From Gammaproteobacteria bacterium (GTDB lineage: Bacteria; Pseudomonadota; Gammaproteobacteria; Steroidobacterales; Woeseiaceae), in the NCBI GenBank assembly GCA_029862045.1, contig JAOTYE010000023.1:1-52299 (forward strand): 52,299 nt of DNA, in the 5' to 3' direction. A program made the translations under genes and the position numbers. This document shows positions 24,154-33,953 of this stretch, piece after piece; the first letter of the stretch is position 1, and each line of letters starts with the position of its first letter. The notes beneath the pieces were generated by a model that searched no databases, had not been told where the DNA came from, and saw only the letters and a program-made list of their open reading frames with translations.

Positions 24154-25154
24154 TACGTTGCTCTCAGTTGTTCAAAGGCCGGCGTCGAGCGTTCGTCTAT
24201 ACCGGAATTACTGCGTAGCAGAAAAAGTACAGCAAGACTCTCTCTTGATGCGAGCTCCATGCCTTTCTCAGGCCCAAGCACCAAGAGGGCTGTCGCAAGC
24301 GCATCGGCGCGATAACCGCTATCGTCGATCACGGTGACAGACGCCAGCGAATGCGTCACAGGCTTGCCTGTCCGCGTGTCGATTGTGTGCGAATAGCGTA
24401 CGCCATCGGCTTCGAAATAGTTGCGATAATCGCCCGATGTGGCTACCGCCGTGTCTGTCAGGCGAATAACCGTGTAAGGCTGCCGTTGATCGATGAGTGG
24501 GACTTCGATTCCGATTGCCCACTTCTCACCGCTGGCGTTGTGCCCCGCGAGACGCAGTTCGCCACCAATCTCAACAAGATAGTCATAGAAGCCTGCGGCC
24601 TCCAGCCAGTCAGCAACCCGATCGACCGCAAAGCCCTTGCCAAAGGCAGACATATCCAGAACAAGCTCCGCGATGTCTTTTCTTAGCGCCGGTCGTGTGC
24701 AGTCGGCTTGCAGGTGTTCGTAACCGACAGACTTCAGCATCGCCGAAATATTTTCGTCTGCCGGCGGCGCCTCAAGCAGCTCGCCGGGGCCGAATCCCCA
24801 TAGATTAACGAGCGGCCCGACCGTGATATCGAACGATCCATCTGTGAGCGTGCTCAATGCCAATGCTTCTTCGACGCCCAAACAGAATTCCTTAGACACC
24901 TCGAGCCAATCGGTTGTTGTGTTGTCATTAAAGCGCGATATTTCAGAGTCCGGCATGTATGTGGACATCATGCGTTCGACATCTGCAAGCGACTGCTCGA
25001 TGTCCTGTTGCAAGCGCGCAGCATCAACGTCCGTGGTTGTGAGCTTTACGCTGAACTGTGTGCCCATCGTATTACCGGACATCTCGACCTCGGCAGGCCC
25101 CTTTGCGCACGCAACGCAAAGCGAAAACAAGGCCAGGAGGGCGACCGCTCTCAT
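24153..25154 (-). CDS. apbE: FAD:protein FMN transferase (ApbE)
   Basis: A 333-residue lipoprotein (lipobox CVAC). It contains ApbE landmarks: MGTQFSVKL near the N-terminus, DMSAFGKGFAVDRVADWL, GGELRLAG, DTRTGKPVTH and GYRADALATALLVLGPEKG. ApbE uses FAD to attach FMN covalently to Thr in the periplasm-facing SGAT sites of NqrB and NqrC. Both targets are encoded in the same operon. The gene begins directly after nqrF and overlaps nqrM by one base. Confidence 0.95.
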   Translation of the reverse strand: MRAVALLALFSLCVACAKGPAEVEMSGNTMGTQFSVKLTTTDVDAARLQQDIEQSLADVERMMSTYMPDSEISRFNDNTTTDWLEVSKEFCLGVEEALALSTLTDGSFDITVGPLVNLWGFGPGELLEAPPADENISAMLKSVGYEHLQADCTRPALRKDIAELVLDMSAFGKGFAVDRVADWLEAAGFYDYLVEIGGELRLAGHNASGEKWAIGIEVPLIDQRQPYTVIRLTDTAVATSGDYRNYFEADGVRYSHTIDTRTGKPVTHSLASVTVIDDSGYRADALATALLVLGPEKGMELASRESLAVLFLLRSNSGIDERSTPAFEQLRAT

Positions 25155-26399
25155 TCAGCCTCCGAAGTCGTCCAGCAATATGTGGTCTTTCGTGACACCG
25201 AGATCCTCGAGCATCTTGATCACCGCGGTATTCATCATGGGCGGGCCACAGAGGTAATACTCACAATCCTCGGGCGCCGGATGATTGGCGAGATACTCAT
25301 CGAAAAGTACGTTGTGTATGAAGCCTGTGTATCCGGTCCAGTTGTCCTCGGGCAGCGGTTCGGAAAGCCCGATGTGCCAAGTGAAGTTGTCGTTGGCACC
25401 GGCAAGCTCATCAAACTCCTCGACGTAGAACATCTCGCGGAGGCTGCGTGCTCCGTACCAGAAAGTCATTTTTCGAGTCGAGTGCAAGCGCTTCAGTTGG
25501 TCGAATATATGTGCACGCATCGGTGCCATGCCTGCACCGCCACCGACGAAGACCATCTCATTGTCCGTTTCCTTTGCGAAGAACTCGCCGAACGGCCCCG
25601 AAATGATGGCTTTGTCACCGGGCTTCAGATTGAAAATGTACGACGACATGATGCCTGGAGGTATCGAGTCGTCGGCGCCCGGGGGTGGCGTTGCGATGCG
25701 GACATTGAGTTTGATCGTCGTCTTTTCCAGCGGGTAACTCGCCATCGAGTACGCACGCGACACCGTATGTTTGACGTGCGATTCATAACGCCAGAGATTG
25801 TAGCGGTCCCACTCGTCGTGGAATTCCTCGTCGATATCGAAATCCTTGAAACTAAGGTCGTGCGGCGGGCACTCGATCTGGATGTAACCGCCGGCCCTGA
25901 AGTCCAGTTCCTCGCCCTCGGGTAACTCCAGAACCAGCTCTTTGATAAAGCTCGCGACATTGCGATTCGAAGTGACCGTGCATTCGATCTTACGAATGCC
26001 GAAGATCTCTTCGGGTACCGCGATACGCATATTGTGCTTGACCGCCACCTGGCAAGACAGGCGGTAATGATCTTTCGCCTCGCGCTTGCTGATCAGTGAA
26101 GTCTCAGTTGGCAGTATTGCACCGCCGCCCTCAAAAACCCTGACCGTGCACTGTCCGCAGGTGCCGCCGCCGCCACAGGCCGACGGCACGAAGATACCGG
26201 TGTCCGCCAGGGCGTTCATGAGTTTCCCACCCACGGGAATTTGCAGTTCCTTGTCGTCGTTTATGGTGACCGTAATAGAACCGTCCGCGACGAGTTTCGA
26301 GCGCGCCGCAAGAATCACGAATACGAGTACCAGAATGATCAACGTGAATAGCACAACGCCGAGACCTACCTCGAATATCGTTGACACATCCATGGTCAT
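25155..26399 (-). CDS. nqrF: Na+-NQR subunit F, NADH-oxidising
   Basis: The 414-residue protein has an N-terminal membrane helix (about residues 8-30), a [2Fe-2S] ferredoxin domain ([11 protein letters not shown] and a later Cys in RLSCQVAV), an FAD domain (RAYSMASYP) and an NADH domain ([15 protein letters not shown]...CGPPMMN). It accepts hydride from NADH on the cytoplasmic side and passes electrons into the Nqr complex. The start overlaps the nqrE stop by four bases. No motif appears damaged. Confidence 0.97.
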   Translation of the reverse strand: MTMDVSTIFEVGLGVVLFTLIILVLVFVILAARSKLVADGSITVTINDDKELQIPVGGKLMNALADTGIFVPSACGGGGTCGQCTVRVFEGGGAILPTETSLISKREAKDHYRLSCQVAVKHNMRIAVPEEIFGIRKIECTVTSNRNVASFIKELVLELPEGEELDFRAGGYIQIECPPHDLSFKDFDIDEEFHDEWDRYNLWRYESHVKHTVSRAYSMASYPLEKTTIKLNVRIATPPPGADDSIPPGIMSSYIFNLKPGDKAIISGPFGEFFAKETDNEMVFVGGGAGMAPMRAHIFDQLKRLHSTRKMTFWYGARSLREMFYVEEFDELAGANDNFTWHIGLSEPLPEDNWTGYTGFIHNVLFDEYLANHPAPEDCEYYLCGPPMMNTAVIKMLEDLGVTKDHILLDDFGG

Positions 26400-27007
26400 A
26401 GCCGGATCCCCGAGAAGCCCATGAAGCTCAGCGACATCAGACCGACAATGATGAAGGTGATGCCGAGCCCCTGCAGCCCGACAGGTACATCGCTGTACTT
26501 GAGCTTCTCACGTATGCCGGCAAGCCCGACGAGCGCAAGTGCCCAGCCGAAACCACTGCCAAATCCGAAGACAACGCTTTCACCAAGCGTGTAATGACGC
26601 TCGACCATGAACAGGGTGCCGCCGAGGATTGCGCAGTTGACCGTGATCAGCGGCAGGAAGATACCGAGCGCGTTATAGAGTTTTGGAAAATACTTGTCGA
26701 GCGTCATCTCGAGTATCTGCACGAGGGCCGCGATCACGCCGATGTAGCTGACCAGTCCGAGAAAGCTCAAATCAACATCAGGCAGCCCGGCCCAGGCAAG
26801 GGCGCCCTTCCGGAGCAGCAGGGCGTAGATCAGATGATTGATCGGCACCGTAATGATTTGCACGACGACGACTGCAAGGCCGAGACCAAACGCGGTTTCG
26901 ACGCGCTTCGATATTGCGAGGAACGTACACATGCCGAGGAAGAACGCCAATGCGAGGTTTTCTACGAACGCCGCCTGGATGAACAGATTCATGTAGTCCG
27001 CCATCAC
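26396..27007 (-). CDS. nqrE: Na+-NQR subunit E
   Basis: The 203-residue membrane protein has six predicted helices. The two conserved cysteines that with NqrD hold the intramembrane iron-sulfur centre are visible in LGMCTFLAI and [10 protein letters not shown]. It forms a pseudo-symmetric pair with NqrD in the sodium-translocating core. It overlaps nqrD and nqrF by four bases at each end. Confidence 0.96.
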   Translation of the reverse strand: MMADYMNLFIQAAFVENLALAFFLGMCTFLAISKRVETAFGLGLAVVVVQIITVPINHLIYALLLRKGALAWAGLPDVDLSFLGLVSYIGVIAALVQILEMTLDKYFPKLYNALGIFLPLITVNCAILGGTLFMVERHYTLGESVVFGFGSGFGWALALVGLAGIREKLKYSDVPVGLQGLGITFIIVGLMSLSFMGFSGIRL

Positions 27008-27663
27008 AACACCTCAGTCCTGTGAACTTCATGAATCTGGTAATCCGGTTGCTCGGCCTGCGCTTGCTTCCAGCTACGAATAGCCCAGATCAAGAGACCG
27101 ATAATGAAGAATGCACTCGGCGGCAACAGCATCAAGCCATTGGCCTCGTACCAACCACCGTCGGACACGAGAGGCAGCATGCGATAGCCGAGCAGGGTCC
27201 CTGCACCGAAAAGCTCTCGCACTGTCGCAACAACAATCAGGATTGCACTGTAGCCGAGCCCGTTGCCGAGCCCGTCGAGGAAGCTCATACCGACGCCGTT
27301 TTTCATCGCGAACGCTTCGGCACGGCCGAGCACGATGCAATTCGTGATAATGAGACCGACGAACACAGACAGTTGTTTACTGGTCTCGAACGCATAGGCG
27401 CGCAGCATCTGATCAACGACAATGACGAAAGACGCAATGATCGTCATGTGCACGATGATGCGAATGTTGTTTGGGATGTGATTGCGAATGCTGCTGATCG
27501 CGGCAGTCGACAGAGCGGCGACGCTGGTCAGTGCCAGACACATTAAAAGTGCAGGCAGAAGCGAAGTCGTTACGGCCAGTGCAGAGCAAATACCAAGTAC
27601 CTGCAGTGTCACCGGATTATTGTCGACAAGCGGATCGATCAGTACTTTACGTGCGCCGTTCAT
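27004..27663 (-). CDS. nqrD: Na+-NQR subunit D
   Basis: I start at the ATG complementary to 27661-27663, giving 219 residues beginning [20 protein letters not shown]. The longer frame from 27729 overlaps nqrC and is not needed. Six helices are predicted. The conserved cysteines lie in LGICSALAV and [15 protein letters not shown], matching those of NqrE. It is a core membrane subunit in the electron path from NqrF to NqrC. Confidence 0.95.
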   Translation of the reverse strand: MNGARKVLIDPLVDNNPVTLQVLGICSALAVTTSLLPALLMCLALTSVAALSTAAISSIRNHIPNNIRIIVHMTIIASFVIVVDQMLRAYAFETSKQLSVFVGLIITNCIVLGRAEAFAMKNGVGMSFLDGLGNGLGYSAILIVVATVRELFGAGTLLGYRMLPLVSDGGWYEANGLMLLPPSAFFIIGLLIWAIRSWKQAQAEQPDYQIHEVHRTEVL

Positions 27664-27665
27664 AA

Positions 27666-28343
27666 CTAACGCGACTCCTCTTCCCCGAGCGTCTTCAGGT
27701 ACGGCCCATAGCCGTCCTCGCCAATCCAATGACGGACGAAGACGCTGACACCACGGCCGGTCAGCGTCGCGCCGGCAAGACCGTCAATCTGGTAGTCGCT
27801 TTCGTCCGGCGCGGGTCCCTTGACGACTTCTATCTGTGGCTCGCCGTCCGGGCCATACAGCTTCTTGCCTTGCCATTGCTCGCGCCAGGCGGGTTTGTCC
27901 ACCTGGTCGCCGAGACCTGGGGTCTCGGCATGACTATAAAAGCGTAAACCGCGTACCGTGTTGCCATCGTTTTCGACAGCAAGGTAGCCATACATGGTCG
28001 ACCACAGCCCGGCGCCTTCAATCGGCAGGATTACCTGTTCGGTGCGAGCGCCGTCCATGACGAGATACACAGGAGCCAGCTCACCCGATGCGAGTTCCGT
28101 CATGGTTTCTTCGATGGACGAATACAGTGTCGCAAGATCTGCACCGGGATCGTACAGCCCCGCGACATCGAGGATGATCCGCTGCCGATACTCCTCTTCG
28201 TTCTGTAACTGGCGAGGCTTCAGAAGTATCGCGGCGCTCGCAACCAGTATCGAGCACACGAAGCTGACGCCGATTGCGACGATCAGCGTGTTGCTGATGC
28301 TGTCACGCGATCGTTTCGGAGTAGTTTTTGCGTCGTCAGACAC
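27666..28343 (-). CDS. nqrC: Na+-NQR subunit C, covalent FMN
   Basis: The 225-residue protein has one N-terminal membrane helix (about residues 18-41) and a periplasmic FMN-binding domain. The FMN attachment segment is [12 protein letters not shown], in which the second Thr fits the SGAT(L/I)T flavinylation motif, with Ala in place of the usual Ser. It overlaps nqrB by eight bases. It is somewhat shorter than the roughly 255-residue Vibrio protein. ApbE from the same operon should flavinylate it. Confidence 0.95.
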   Translation of the reverse strand: MSDDAKTTPKRSRDSISNTLIVAIGVSFVCSILVASAAILLKPRQLQNEEEYRQRIILDVAGLYDPGADLATLYSSIEETMTELASGELAPVYLVMDGARTEQVILPIEGAGLWSTMYGYLAVENDGNTVRGLRFYSHAETPGLGDQVDKPAWREQWQGKKLYGPDGEPQIEVVKGPAPDESDYQIDGLAGATLTGRGVSVFVRHWIGEDGYGPYLKTLGEEESR

Positions 28344-29544
28344 TGCGGCGAACCCTCCGTTTTATGTTTGCGTGAACGACGAAGTAGTCGATCATCGGTG
28401 AGAAGACATTGCCGAACAGAATTGCAAGCATGATGCCTTCGGGAAATGCCGGATTGACCACACGTATAACGAAAGTCATGAAGCCGATCAAAAGGCCGTA
28501 GATCCATCGTCCGGTATCAGTCTGGCAGGCCGAAACCGGGTCAGTCGCCATGAACACGGCGCCGAACGCAAAACCGCCGAGCACGATATGCCAGTGCCAG
28601 GGCATGTCCATCATCGGATTGTTGCTGTCGATGAAGCCGACCAGCAAGACCGGAATAATGAGGCCAGCGAACACACCGACAATAATCCGCCAGGAGGCGA
28701 TCCCCGAGTAAACCAGCAAAACGGCGCCTAGCAGACACGCGGCGGCCGAAGTCTCGCCCAACGAGCCCTGCATCTGGCCGAGAAATGCCTGTCCCCACGT
28801 CAGGCCGCTTGCAACGACCCCGGAAATACCCTCGATTGCACTGATGCCCAGTGCCGTGGCACCACTGAATCCGTCCACTGTGGTCCAGACTGCATCGCCT
28901 GATATCTGCGCAGGATAGGCAAAATACAGGAATGCGCGACCGGTGAGCGCGGGATTGAGGACGTTTTTGCCCGTGCCGCCGAAAACTTCCTTGCCAATGA
29001 CCACGCCGAAGCTGATGCCGATCGCCACCTGCCACAGCGGAATCGTGGCCGGCAGGATCAGCGCGTAGAGCATCGAGGTGACGAAAAAGCCCTCGTTGAT
29101 CTCGTGATTGCGGACGCCGGAAAACAACACCTCCCAGAAGCCGCCTGCCGCCATCGTCACGGCGTAAATCGGCAGGAAGTAGAGAACACCCAGCAGAAAG
29201 TTGTCATACAGGCTGCCCGGGTCGTGCCCGGCGCCAACGAGGCTCAAGATTGCCTCGCGCCAGCCGGGCATCGCATTGATACCCATCGCGAGCATGGCCG
29301 TGTTCGCCTGGAAACCCGTGTTCCACATGCCGACGAGGGCGCATGGGGTAGCCGCAAAGACGACCATGATCATGACACGCTTGAGGTCGATCGAGTCGCG
29401 AACGTGTGGCGAGCCGCGAGTTACATCGGGCGGCGAGTAGAACAGCGTATCGACCATCTCGTAGATCGCGTGGAAACGCTCGAAGCGACCGCCCTGGACG
29501 AACAGTGGCTCGGCGTTGTCCAGCATTTTGCGCAGTCGTTTCAT
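28336..29544 (-). CDS. nqrB: Na+-NQR subunit B, covalent FMN and riboflavin
   Basis: The 402-residue polytopic subunit has the FMN attachment site DGFSGATALG near its middle, and a GKEVFGGTGKNVLNPALTGRAFL segment is also conserved. NqrB carries the sodium channel and quinone-reduction function in the family. It starts one base into the nqrA stop region. All expected hydrophobic segments appear present. Confidence 0.96.
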   Translation of the reverse strand: MKRLRKMLDNAEPLFVQGGRFERFHAIYEMVDTLFYSPPDVTRGSPHVRDSIDLKRVMIMVVFAATPCALVGMWNTGFQANTAMLAMGINAMPGWREAILSLVGAGHDPGSLYDNFLLGVLYFLPIYAVTMAAGGFWEVLFSGVRNHEINEGFFVTSMLYALILPATIPLWQVAIGISFGVVIGKEVFGGTGKNVLNPALTGRAFLYFAYPAQISGDAVWTTVDGFSGATALGISAIEGISGVVASGLTWGQAFLGQMQGSLGETSAAACLLGAVLLVYSGIASWRIIVGVFAGLIIPVLLVGFIDSNNPMMDMPWHWHIVLGGFAFGAVFMATDPVSACQTDTGRWIYGLLIGFMTFVIRVVNPAFPEGIMLAILFGNVFSPMIDYFVVHANIKRRVRRSV

Positions 29545-30890
29545 CAGCCGTGTGCCTCGATCTCATCAAGCGCTTTGCGCAGGTGGGGCCCGTAGTTATA
29601 TTTGCCGTTGCAGACGAACGAGCATAGTGCGAGGTCTTCCTCGTCGAGCTCGAGACAACCCAGCTGCTGCGCGCTATCGGTGTCCCGGACGAGCAGCGCT
29701 TTGAGCAACACGGTCGGCAGGATATCGAGCGGCATGATGCGCTCGAAGCTGCCTGTGGATACCATGGCGCGCGGGCTGCCGTTCTGCGAGCTCGTCATCG
29801 CATAGTCACCTTTGTGCAGCAAATGCGACGCGTATGCACGCAGCGCCGAGAACTTGTTTCTGCCTAGCCGCATGAATGACAAAAACTCCCTCGGGCTGCC
29901 TTCGGCAATCACGCTGATCTGATTGTGATACGCGCCTAGCAAGGCAAGCATGCCCGAGGCGCGATGTCCGGAAAGCACGGAGCCCGAGATCACACGTGAG
30001 TTGCCCGGGTGCAGCTCGTTCGCAAGAATGTCCTTCGTGCTCGCACCTCGCCGAGTGCGCAACAAACGCGGATTCCTGACCATTGGACCGCCGAGTACGA
30101 TGACTCTCTCGGTTGGCAGCCGTCCGTTAAGAAACAGCCTGCCGATGGCCATCGCGTTCTGGTAGCCGATGTGCCAGACAGTCTTCTTGATGCTGACCGG
30201 GTCCAGGAAATGTATATGCGTGCCGACGAGTCCCGCCGGATGCGGGCCAGCGAATTCTGCATGGCGATATTGCTCACCGTCGGGGCAAGGAATGTCGGTA
30301 TCCGGTTTGGTGCAAATATAGGTCGGTCCTTCGGTCAGGCGTGACACGAGCCGCACCCCTGCCAGGAACGCTTCGGTATCTTCCCGGATAACCAGCGCAG
30401 GATCGCCGGCAAGCGGGTTGGTGTTCATCGCGGTGATGAAAATTGAATTCGGCGTCGTATCGGGCAATGGAATCCGGCCGAACGGGCGCGTGCGCAGCGT
30501 CGTCCATAAGCCGGATTCGGCGAGCGTCTGGCGAATCGTGCCGGCGTCAATGTCACCGATCTTGCCAGGCTCATAAGCACGCCAGGTTTCAGCATCGTCA
30601 CCATCGAGCCGAATCACGACAGAGTTAAGTACACGTCGCTCACCGCGATGGATGGCGGAGACGGTGCCACAGCCAGGTGCGGTGTAGCGAACATCGGGAT
30701 TTCGCTTGTCCACAAACAGGACCTGGCCCAGCTTGACGCGGTCACCTTCGGCAACCGCCATTCTCGGTTTGAGGCCCGGCGTATCCCAGCCTAGCAGCCC
30801 AACGCTGCCGACGTCAGCCGCATCCGATATGACGGGCTGTGGCTTGCCGGCGATGGGGATATCAAGCCCCTTTTCGATTTTTATTTGCAT
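29544..30890 (-). CDS. nqrA: Na+-NQR subunit A
   Basis: A 448-residue soluble subunit beginning MQIKIEKGLDIPIAGKPQPV. It contains YTAPGCGTVSAIHRGERR, a biotinyl-lipoyl-like segment typical of NqrA. It sits on the cytoplasmic side against NqrB near the quinone site. It follows menA by 12 bases and is the first nqr gene, so menA and nqr are probably transcribed together. Confidence 0.96.
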   Translation of the reverse strand: MQIKIEKGLDIPIAGKPQPVISDAADVGSVGLLGWDTPGLKPRMAVAEGDRVKLGQVLFVDKRNPDVRYTAPGCGTVSAIHRGERRVLNSVVIRLDGDDAETWRAYEPGKIGDIDAGTIRQTLAESGLWTTLRTRPFGRIPLPDTTPNSIFITAMNTNPLAGDPALVIREDTEAFLAGVRLVSRLTEGPTYICTKPDTDIPCPDGEQYRHAEFAGPHPAGLVGTHIHFLDPVSIKKTVWHIGYQNAMAIGRLFLNGRLPTERVIVLGGPMVRNPRLLRTRRGASTKDILANELHPGNSRVISGSVLSGHRASGMLALLGAYHNQISVIAEGSPREFLSFMRLGRNKFSALRAYASHLLHKGDYAMTSSQNGSPRAMVSTGSFERIMPLDILPTVLLKALLVRDTDSAQQLGCLELDEEDLALCSFVCNGKYNYGPHLRKALDEIEAHG

Positions 30891-30902
30891 GCGACTCAGG
30901 AC

Positions 30903-31886
30903 CTATGGCCACCAGTGCAGGAACAGCACGCAGCCAGTAAGCCACAGCGAACCGACTGTGTGAATCGCCAACGTGCTCTCGATCGCGTCCGTCATGCGAC
31001 CGCGATCCTGAATACCCAGACGTATCGCAAGACCTGACTTGACAGCCAGAATAAGCAGAGCGGCCGGAACCAGCGGCGCGAGCAACGGTAGCGCACCATT
31101 AAACGCCAACCAGCCGGTTATTGTGCCGGCGGCCACGTGCAACAGGACGTAAACGACCGCTGTGCCGTCAAGTCCCAGTCGGACAGGCAAAGTGCGCTTT
31201 CCGGTCGCGCCGTCAGCGCCGATGTCAGGAACCTCGTTGATCAGTAATATCGCGGCGACCCAGGCACTAACAGGCAGAGAGAACAACAGTAATTGTGTGT
31301 CGAGCGCGGCGCCTTGCAGCCACGCAGCGCCCGCGACCGGAATGACGCCGAAGCCGATCGCGACGGCCGTTTCTCCGATACCCAGTGATGCCAGACGCGC
31401 CGGCCCGAGCGAGTACAGGATGCCGAGTGCGACGCCTGCCAGACCGAGGTACAAGACCATGGGGCCTTTCAGTGCGATAAGCCCCAGTCCCGCGATCGCA
31501 GCCATAGCGAGCAGGCTGATGCCGAGTCGGGCCATCTTGGTTGCGCTCATGATCCCGGTCTGTATGAACCGTGAGCCGCCCGTGTACGGATAGATGCGGT
31601 CGTCGTTCTGCTTGTCCGTTCCGCCGGAGTCGTCGCCAACGTCATTGAGTACGTTGCTGGCGGCGTGTACACACACGGTTGCGAACAACGCGAGGGCGAA
31701 AATCAATACATCGAGTCGTCCGGACGCTGTAAAGCCCCAGGCTGTGCCTGCCAGCACGGGCAGCGCTGAAGCCGGAAAGAATTTGGGGCGCGTGGCACTG
31801 AACAAGCGCCTGGCGGTCTGTGCGAATGAATCCCCGGCGAAATGCTGCGGCGACGGATCGACGGTGCGGGCATTCTCTGTTGGCAT
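30903..31886 (-). CDS. menA: UbiA-family prenyltransferase, probable 1,4-dihydroxy-2-naphthoate prenyltransferase
   Basis: The 327-residue protein has eight to nine membrane helices. The first Asp-rich motif reads NVLNDVGDDSGGTD and the second is NEVPDIGADGATGKRTLPVRLG, the pattern of MenA rather than UbiA. MenA attaches the isoprenoid tail in menaquinone synthesis. The ATG follows GGGAGC by five bases. Position directly upstream of nqrA suggests that menaquinone supply and Nqr are coexpressed. Other UbiA-family roles cannot be fully excluded because no further men genes lie in the window. Confidence 0.88.
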   Translation of the reverse strand: MPTENARTVDPSPQHFAGDSFAQTARRLFSATRPKFFPASALPVLAGTAWGFTASGRLDVLIFALALFATVCVHAASNVLNDVGDDSGGTDKQNDDRIYPYTGGSRFIQTGIMSATKMARLGISLLAMAAIAGLGLIALKGPMVLYLGLAGVALGILYSLGPARLASLGIGETAVAIGFGVIPVAGAAWLQGAALDTQLLLFSLPVSAWVAAILLINEVPDIGADGATGKRTLPVRLGLDGTAVVYVLLHVAAGTITGWLAFNGALPLLAPLVPAALLILAVKSGLAIRLGIQDRGRMTDAIESTLAIHTVGSLWLTGCVLFLHWWP

Positions 31887-31943
31887 TACTTGCTCCCATG
31901 CGCCAAGCCACGACCTCGTGGCGGTCCACGCATCTCCTGGACG

Positions 31944-31971
31944 TTTATACCGAAATCCGTAGGGATTGTAA
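31944..31971 (-). promoter_or_regulatory. Candidate sigma-70 promoter of the menA-nqr operon
   Basis: On the minus strand TTACAA (31971-31966) and TATAAA (31949-31944) are separated by 16 bases. The -10 lies about 57 bases before the menA ATG. Both hexamers are good matches to the consensus. No operator was recognised next to them. Confidence 0.5.
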
Positions 31972-32321
31972 TACAGTGGAAACTACGGAGTGACTATCTG
32001 TTTAAACCGCTACATGCGGCACGTTTACCGTAGTTGGCCGTGTCCACGTAAGGGCAAGCGTGGCGGGATTCCCGGCTGCCCTCGGCATCGAGCGTAAAGC
32101 GGACCTCAGCACTCAGTCAACCGACTTGATTTTTCGCTCGGTATATTCCCGTATACCTTCAATGAGATACCCCGATATATGCTCGGTTTCGGTACAGGTT
32201 TCCGGGCATGAGTCGAACTCTTTGCAGCTAGAACCAGCGTGCTGATGACAGATCGATCTTGATGCCCTTTTCCAGTTCACTCGGGGTTAAACAGCCGATT
32301 CCATAGCACACGTGTGTGTCA
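31972..32321. other. Intergenic region upstream of octaheme gene, possible small-gene remnants
   Basis: About 350 bases lack a confidently called gene. On the minus strand two short frames look protein-like: one ending ELEKGIKIDLSSARWF at 32228, and the 55-codon frame listed separately. On the plus strand a 61-codon frame (32060-32245) has no features. This could be a decayed gene or the leader of the octaheme operon. No clear promoter for the rightward operon was found. Confidence 0.35.
32113..32280 (-). CDS. Possible 55-residue cysteine-rich small ORF
   Basis: A GTG-initiated frame of 55 codons contains CKEFDSCPETC followed by a charged amphipathic stretch (GYLIEGIREYTERKIKSVD). The C-x5-C-x3-C cluster could bind metal. 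There is no strong ribosome binding site and no family is recognised. It may instead be the 3' part of a frameshifted gene whose upstream part is the overlapping frame ending at 32228. Confidence 0.22.
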   Translation of the reverse strand: MNWKRASRSICHQHAGSSCKEFDSCPETCTETEHISGYLIEGIREYTERKIKSVD

Positions 32322-33161
32322 ATGTTTAAAGCTCTGCTAAAGCCGATCACAGATTTGCGCGCATGGATCCGAGGATGGAGCGGGGGCCTGGGCCGCCGGA
32401 AAATACCGACCCAGATCATCCAGCTCGGCGTCATCTTCCTGGCTGTCGGCGTGGGTATGTTCGTGATGCGGCAAAAGTTCGTGCCCGAGACCTTCGGGGA
32501 CCTGGGTCATTACCGCGGCGCTGCAGTGGCCGCCAACGCGGCGCTGGAGCCCCGCTATTCGGGCTGGCAGGAGTGTGCGATATGCCACCCGGACAAGGTA
32601 GAGACGAAGAACAAGTCCTTCCACAGAACCGTGAGCTGCGAGGCATGCCACGGGCCGGCCAGCGACCACGCGAACCGACCTATGAGACTTCGCCCGGAGC
32701 TGCCGGTGGGGAGGGAACCTTGCCTCGCTTGCCACCGCTACCTGGTGTCTCGGCCGACCGGCTTCCCGCAGGTCATCGAGGAGCGCCACAATCCGGTAAG
32801 GGCCTGCACCAGCTGCCACGATGCACACGACCCGACGCCGCCGGAGCGTATTCAGGAGTGCTCGGCGTGCCACAACACCATCGCCCGGAGCAAGGCCGTC
32901 TCCCCGCATGCACCCCTCGACTGCGAGGTCTGCCACGAAGCACCCGCAGAACACAAGGTGCAGCCGCGTGCGCATGTGCCGAAGAAGCCGTTCGAACGAG
33001 AGTTCTGCGGCACCTGCCATGCCAGGGAGGCCACACCCCCTGAGTTGATTCGCGGAGTCGATCTCACCGTGTACGAGATTCCACGCATAGACCTCACAAC
33101 GCATGGCGGAACCTTCGTTTGCTGGCAGTGCCACTACCAACACTCACCGGAGGCTCGATAG
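32322..33161 (+). CDS. Membrane-anchored octaheme c-type cytochrome, partner of ferredoxin/NrfD module
   Basis: I prefer ATG 32322 over GTG 32316, giving 279 residues. Neither has a strong ribosome binding site. A basic N-terminus precedes one uncleaved membrane helix (about residues 31-50), then eight CXXCH motifs: CAICH, CEACH, CLACH, CTSCH, CSACH, CEVCH, CGTCH and CWQCH. The adjacent Fe-S and NrfD genes follow with no spacing, forming a second cytochrome/Fe-S/NrfD complex. The cytochrome would take or give electrons on the periplasmic side. It shares no close similarity with the tetraheme subunit of the first module, so the modules are not recent duplicates. Confidence 0.87.
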   Translation: MFKALLKPITDLRAWIRGWSGGLGRRKIPTQIIQLGVIFLAVGVGMFVMRQKFVPETFGDLGHYRGAAVAANAALEPRYSGWQECAICHPDKVETKNKSFHRTVSCEACHGPASDHANRPMRLRPELPVGREPCLACHRYLVSRPTGFPQVIEERHNPVRACTSCHDAHDPTPPERIQECSACHNTIARSKAVSPHAPLDCEVCHEAPAEHKVQPRAHVPKKPFEREFCGTCHAREATPPELIRGVDLTVYEIPRIDLTTHGGTFVCWQCHYQHSPEAR

Positions 33162-33953
33162 ATGTCGCAGACCTACGATAGAAGAAAGTTCCTGGCCGAG
33201 ATGTTGAAGTTTCCGCCCGCCACGATTGTTCTCGGAGTGATCGGCCCAGTGAAACTACTCGCGGCAGCGGGCGCCGATGAGGACGGGTATGAGCCGACCG
33301 AGCACTACTACGCGATGGGGATCCGGGTCGAGGAGTGCATCGGCTGCGGGAAGTGCGTCCAGGCCTGCAAGTTGGAGAACGACGTACCAGAGGAGCCTTT
33401 TTACTTCAGAACCTGGGTGGAGCGCTACATCGTCTACACGGACGGAGAGGTCCAGGTCGACAGCCCCAACGGTGGCATGGAAGGCTTCCCCCCGGTTGCG
33501 GATGACACCTTTCCTCCGGTCGCGGCGGGCAAGGAGATCCTGCGGACCTTCTTCGTGCCCAAGCTGTGCAACCACTGCGACAATCCGCCCTGCGTCCAGG
33601 TCTGCCCCGTGGGGGCCACCTTCAAGAGCCAGGACGGGGTAGTGCTGGTGGACGAGGACTACTGCATCGGCTGTCGCTACTGCATCCAGGCGTGTCCCTA
33701 TGGAGCCCGCTTCCTGGATCCGCGTACGCACACCGCCAATAAGTGCACGTTCTGCTATCACCGGATCACCAAAGGCCTGCTGCCCGCCTGCGTCGAGGTG
33801 TGCCCGACCCAGGCACGAGTCTTCGGAGAGATCGGCGACAGAAGTACGCCTCTCAATCGCATGATGCGAATGAGCCACCTCGAGGTTCTGAAGCCGCACA
33901 TGAACACCGAACCCAAGGTCTACTACACGGCCCTGGATGGCGAGGTACGCTAA
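33162..33953 (+). CDS. Tat-exported four-cluster ferredoxin subunit (HybA/DsrO-like)
   Basis: The 263-residue protein has a short Tat-like signal (YDRRKFLAEM) and four cysteine groups: CIGCGKCVQACKLEN, CNHCDNPPCVQVCP, CIGCRYCIQACP and a CTFC...CVEVCP pair. Unlike the related subunit at 7847-8776, the first group has all four cysteines, so a full set of four clusters is expected. It starts immediately after the octaheme stop and is followed by nrfD without a gap. HybA of hydrogenase-2 is a family relative, which is notable given the hydrogenase next door. Confidence 0.92.
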   Translation: MSQTYDRRKFLAEMLKFPPATIVLGVIGPVKLLAAAGADEDGYEPTEHYYAMGIRVEECIGCGKCVQACKLENDVPEEPFYFRTWVERYIVYTDGEVQVDSPNGGMEGFPPVADDTFPPVAAGKEILRTFFVPKLCNHCDNPPCVQVCPVGATFKSQDGVVLVDEDYCIGCRYCIQACPYGARFLDPRTHTANKCTFCYHRITKGLLPACVEVCPTQARVFGEIGDRSTPLNRMMRMSHLEVLKPHMNTEPKVYYTALDGEVR

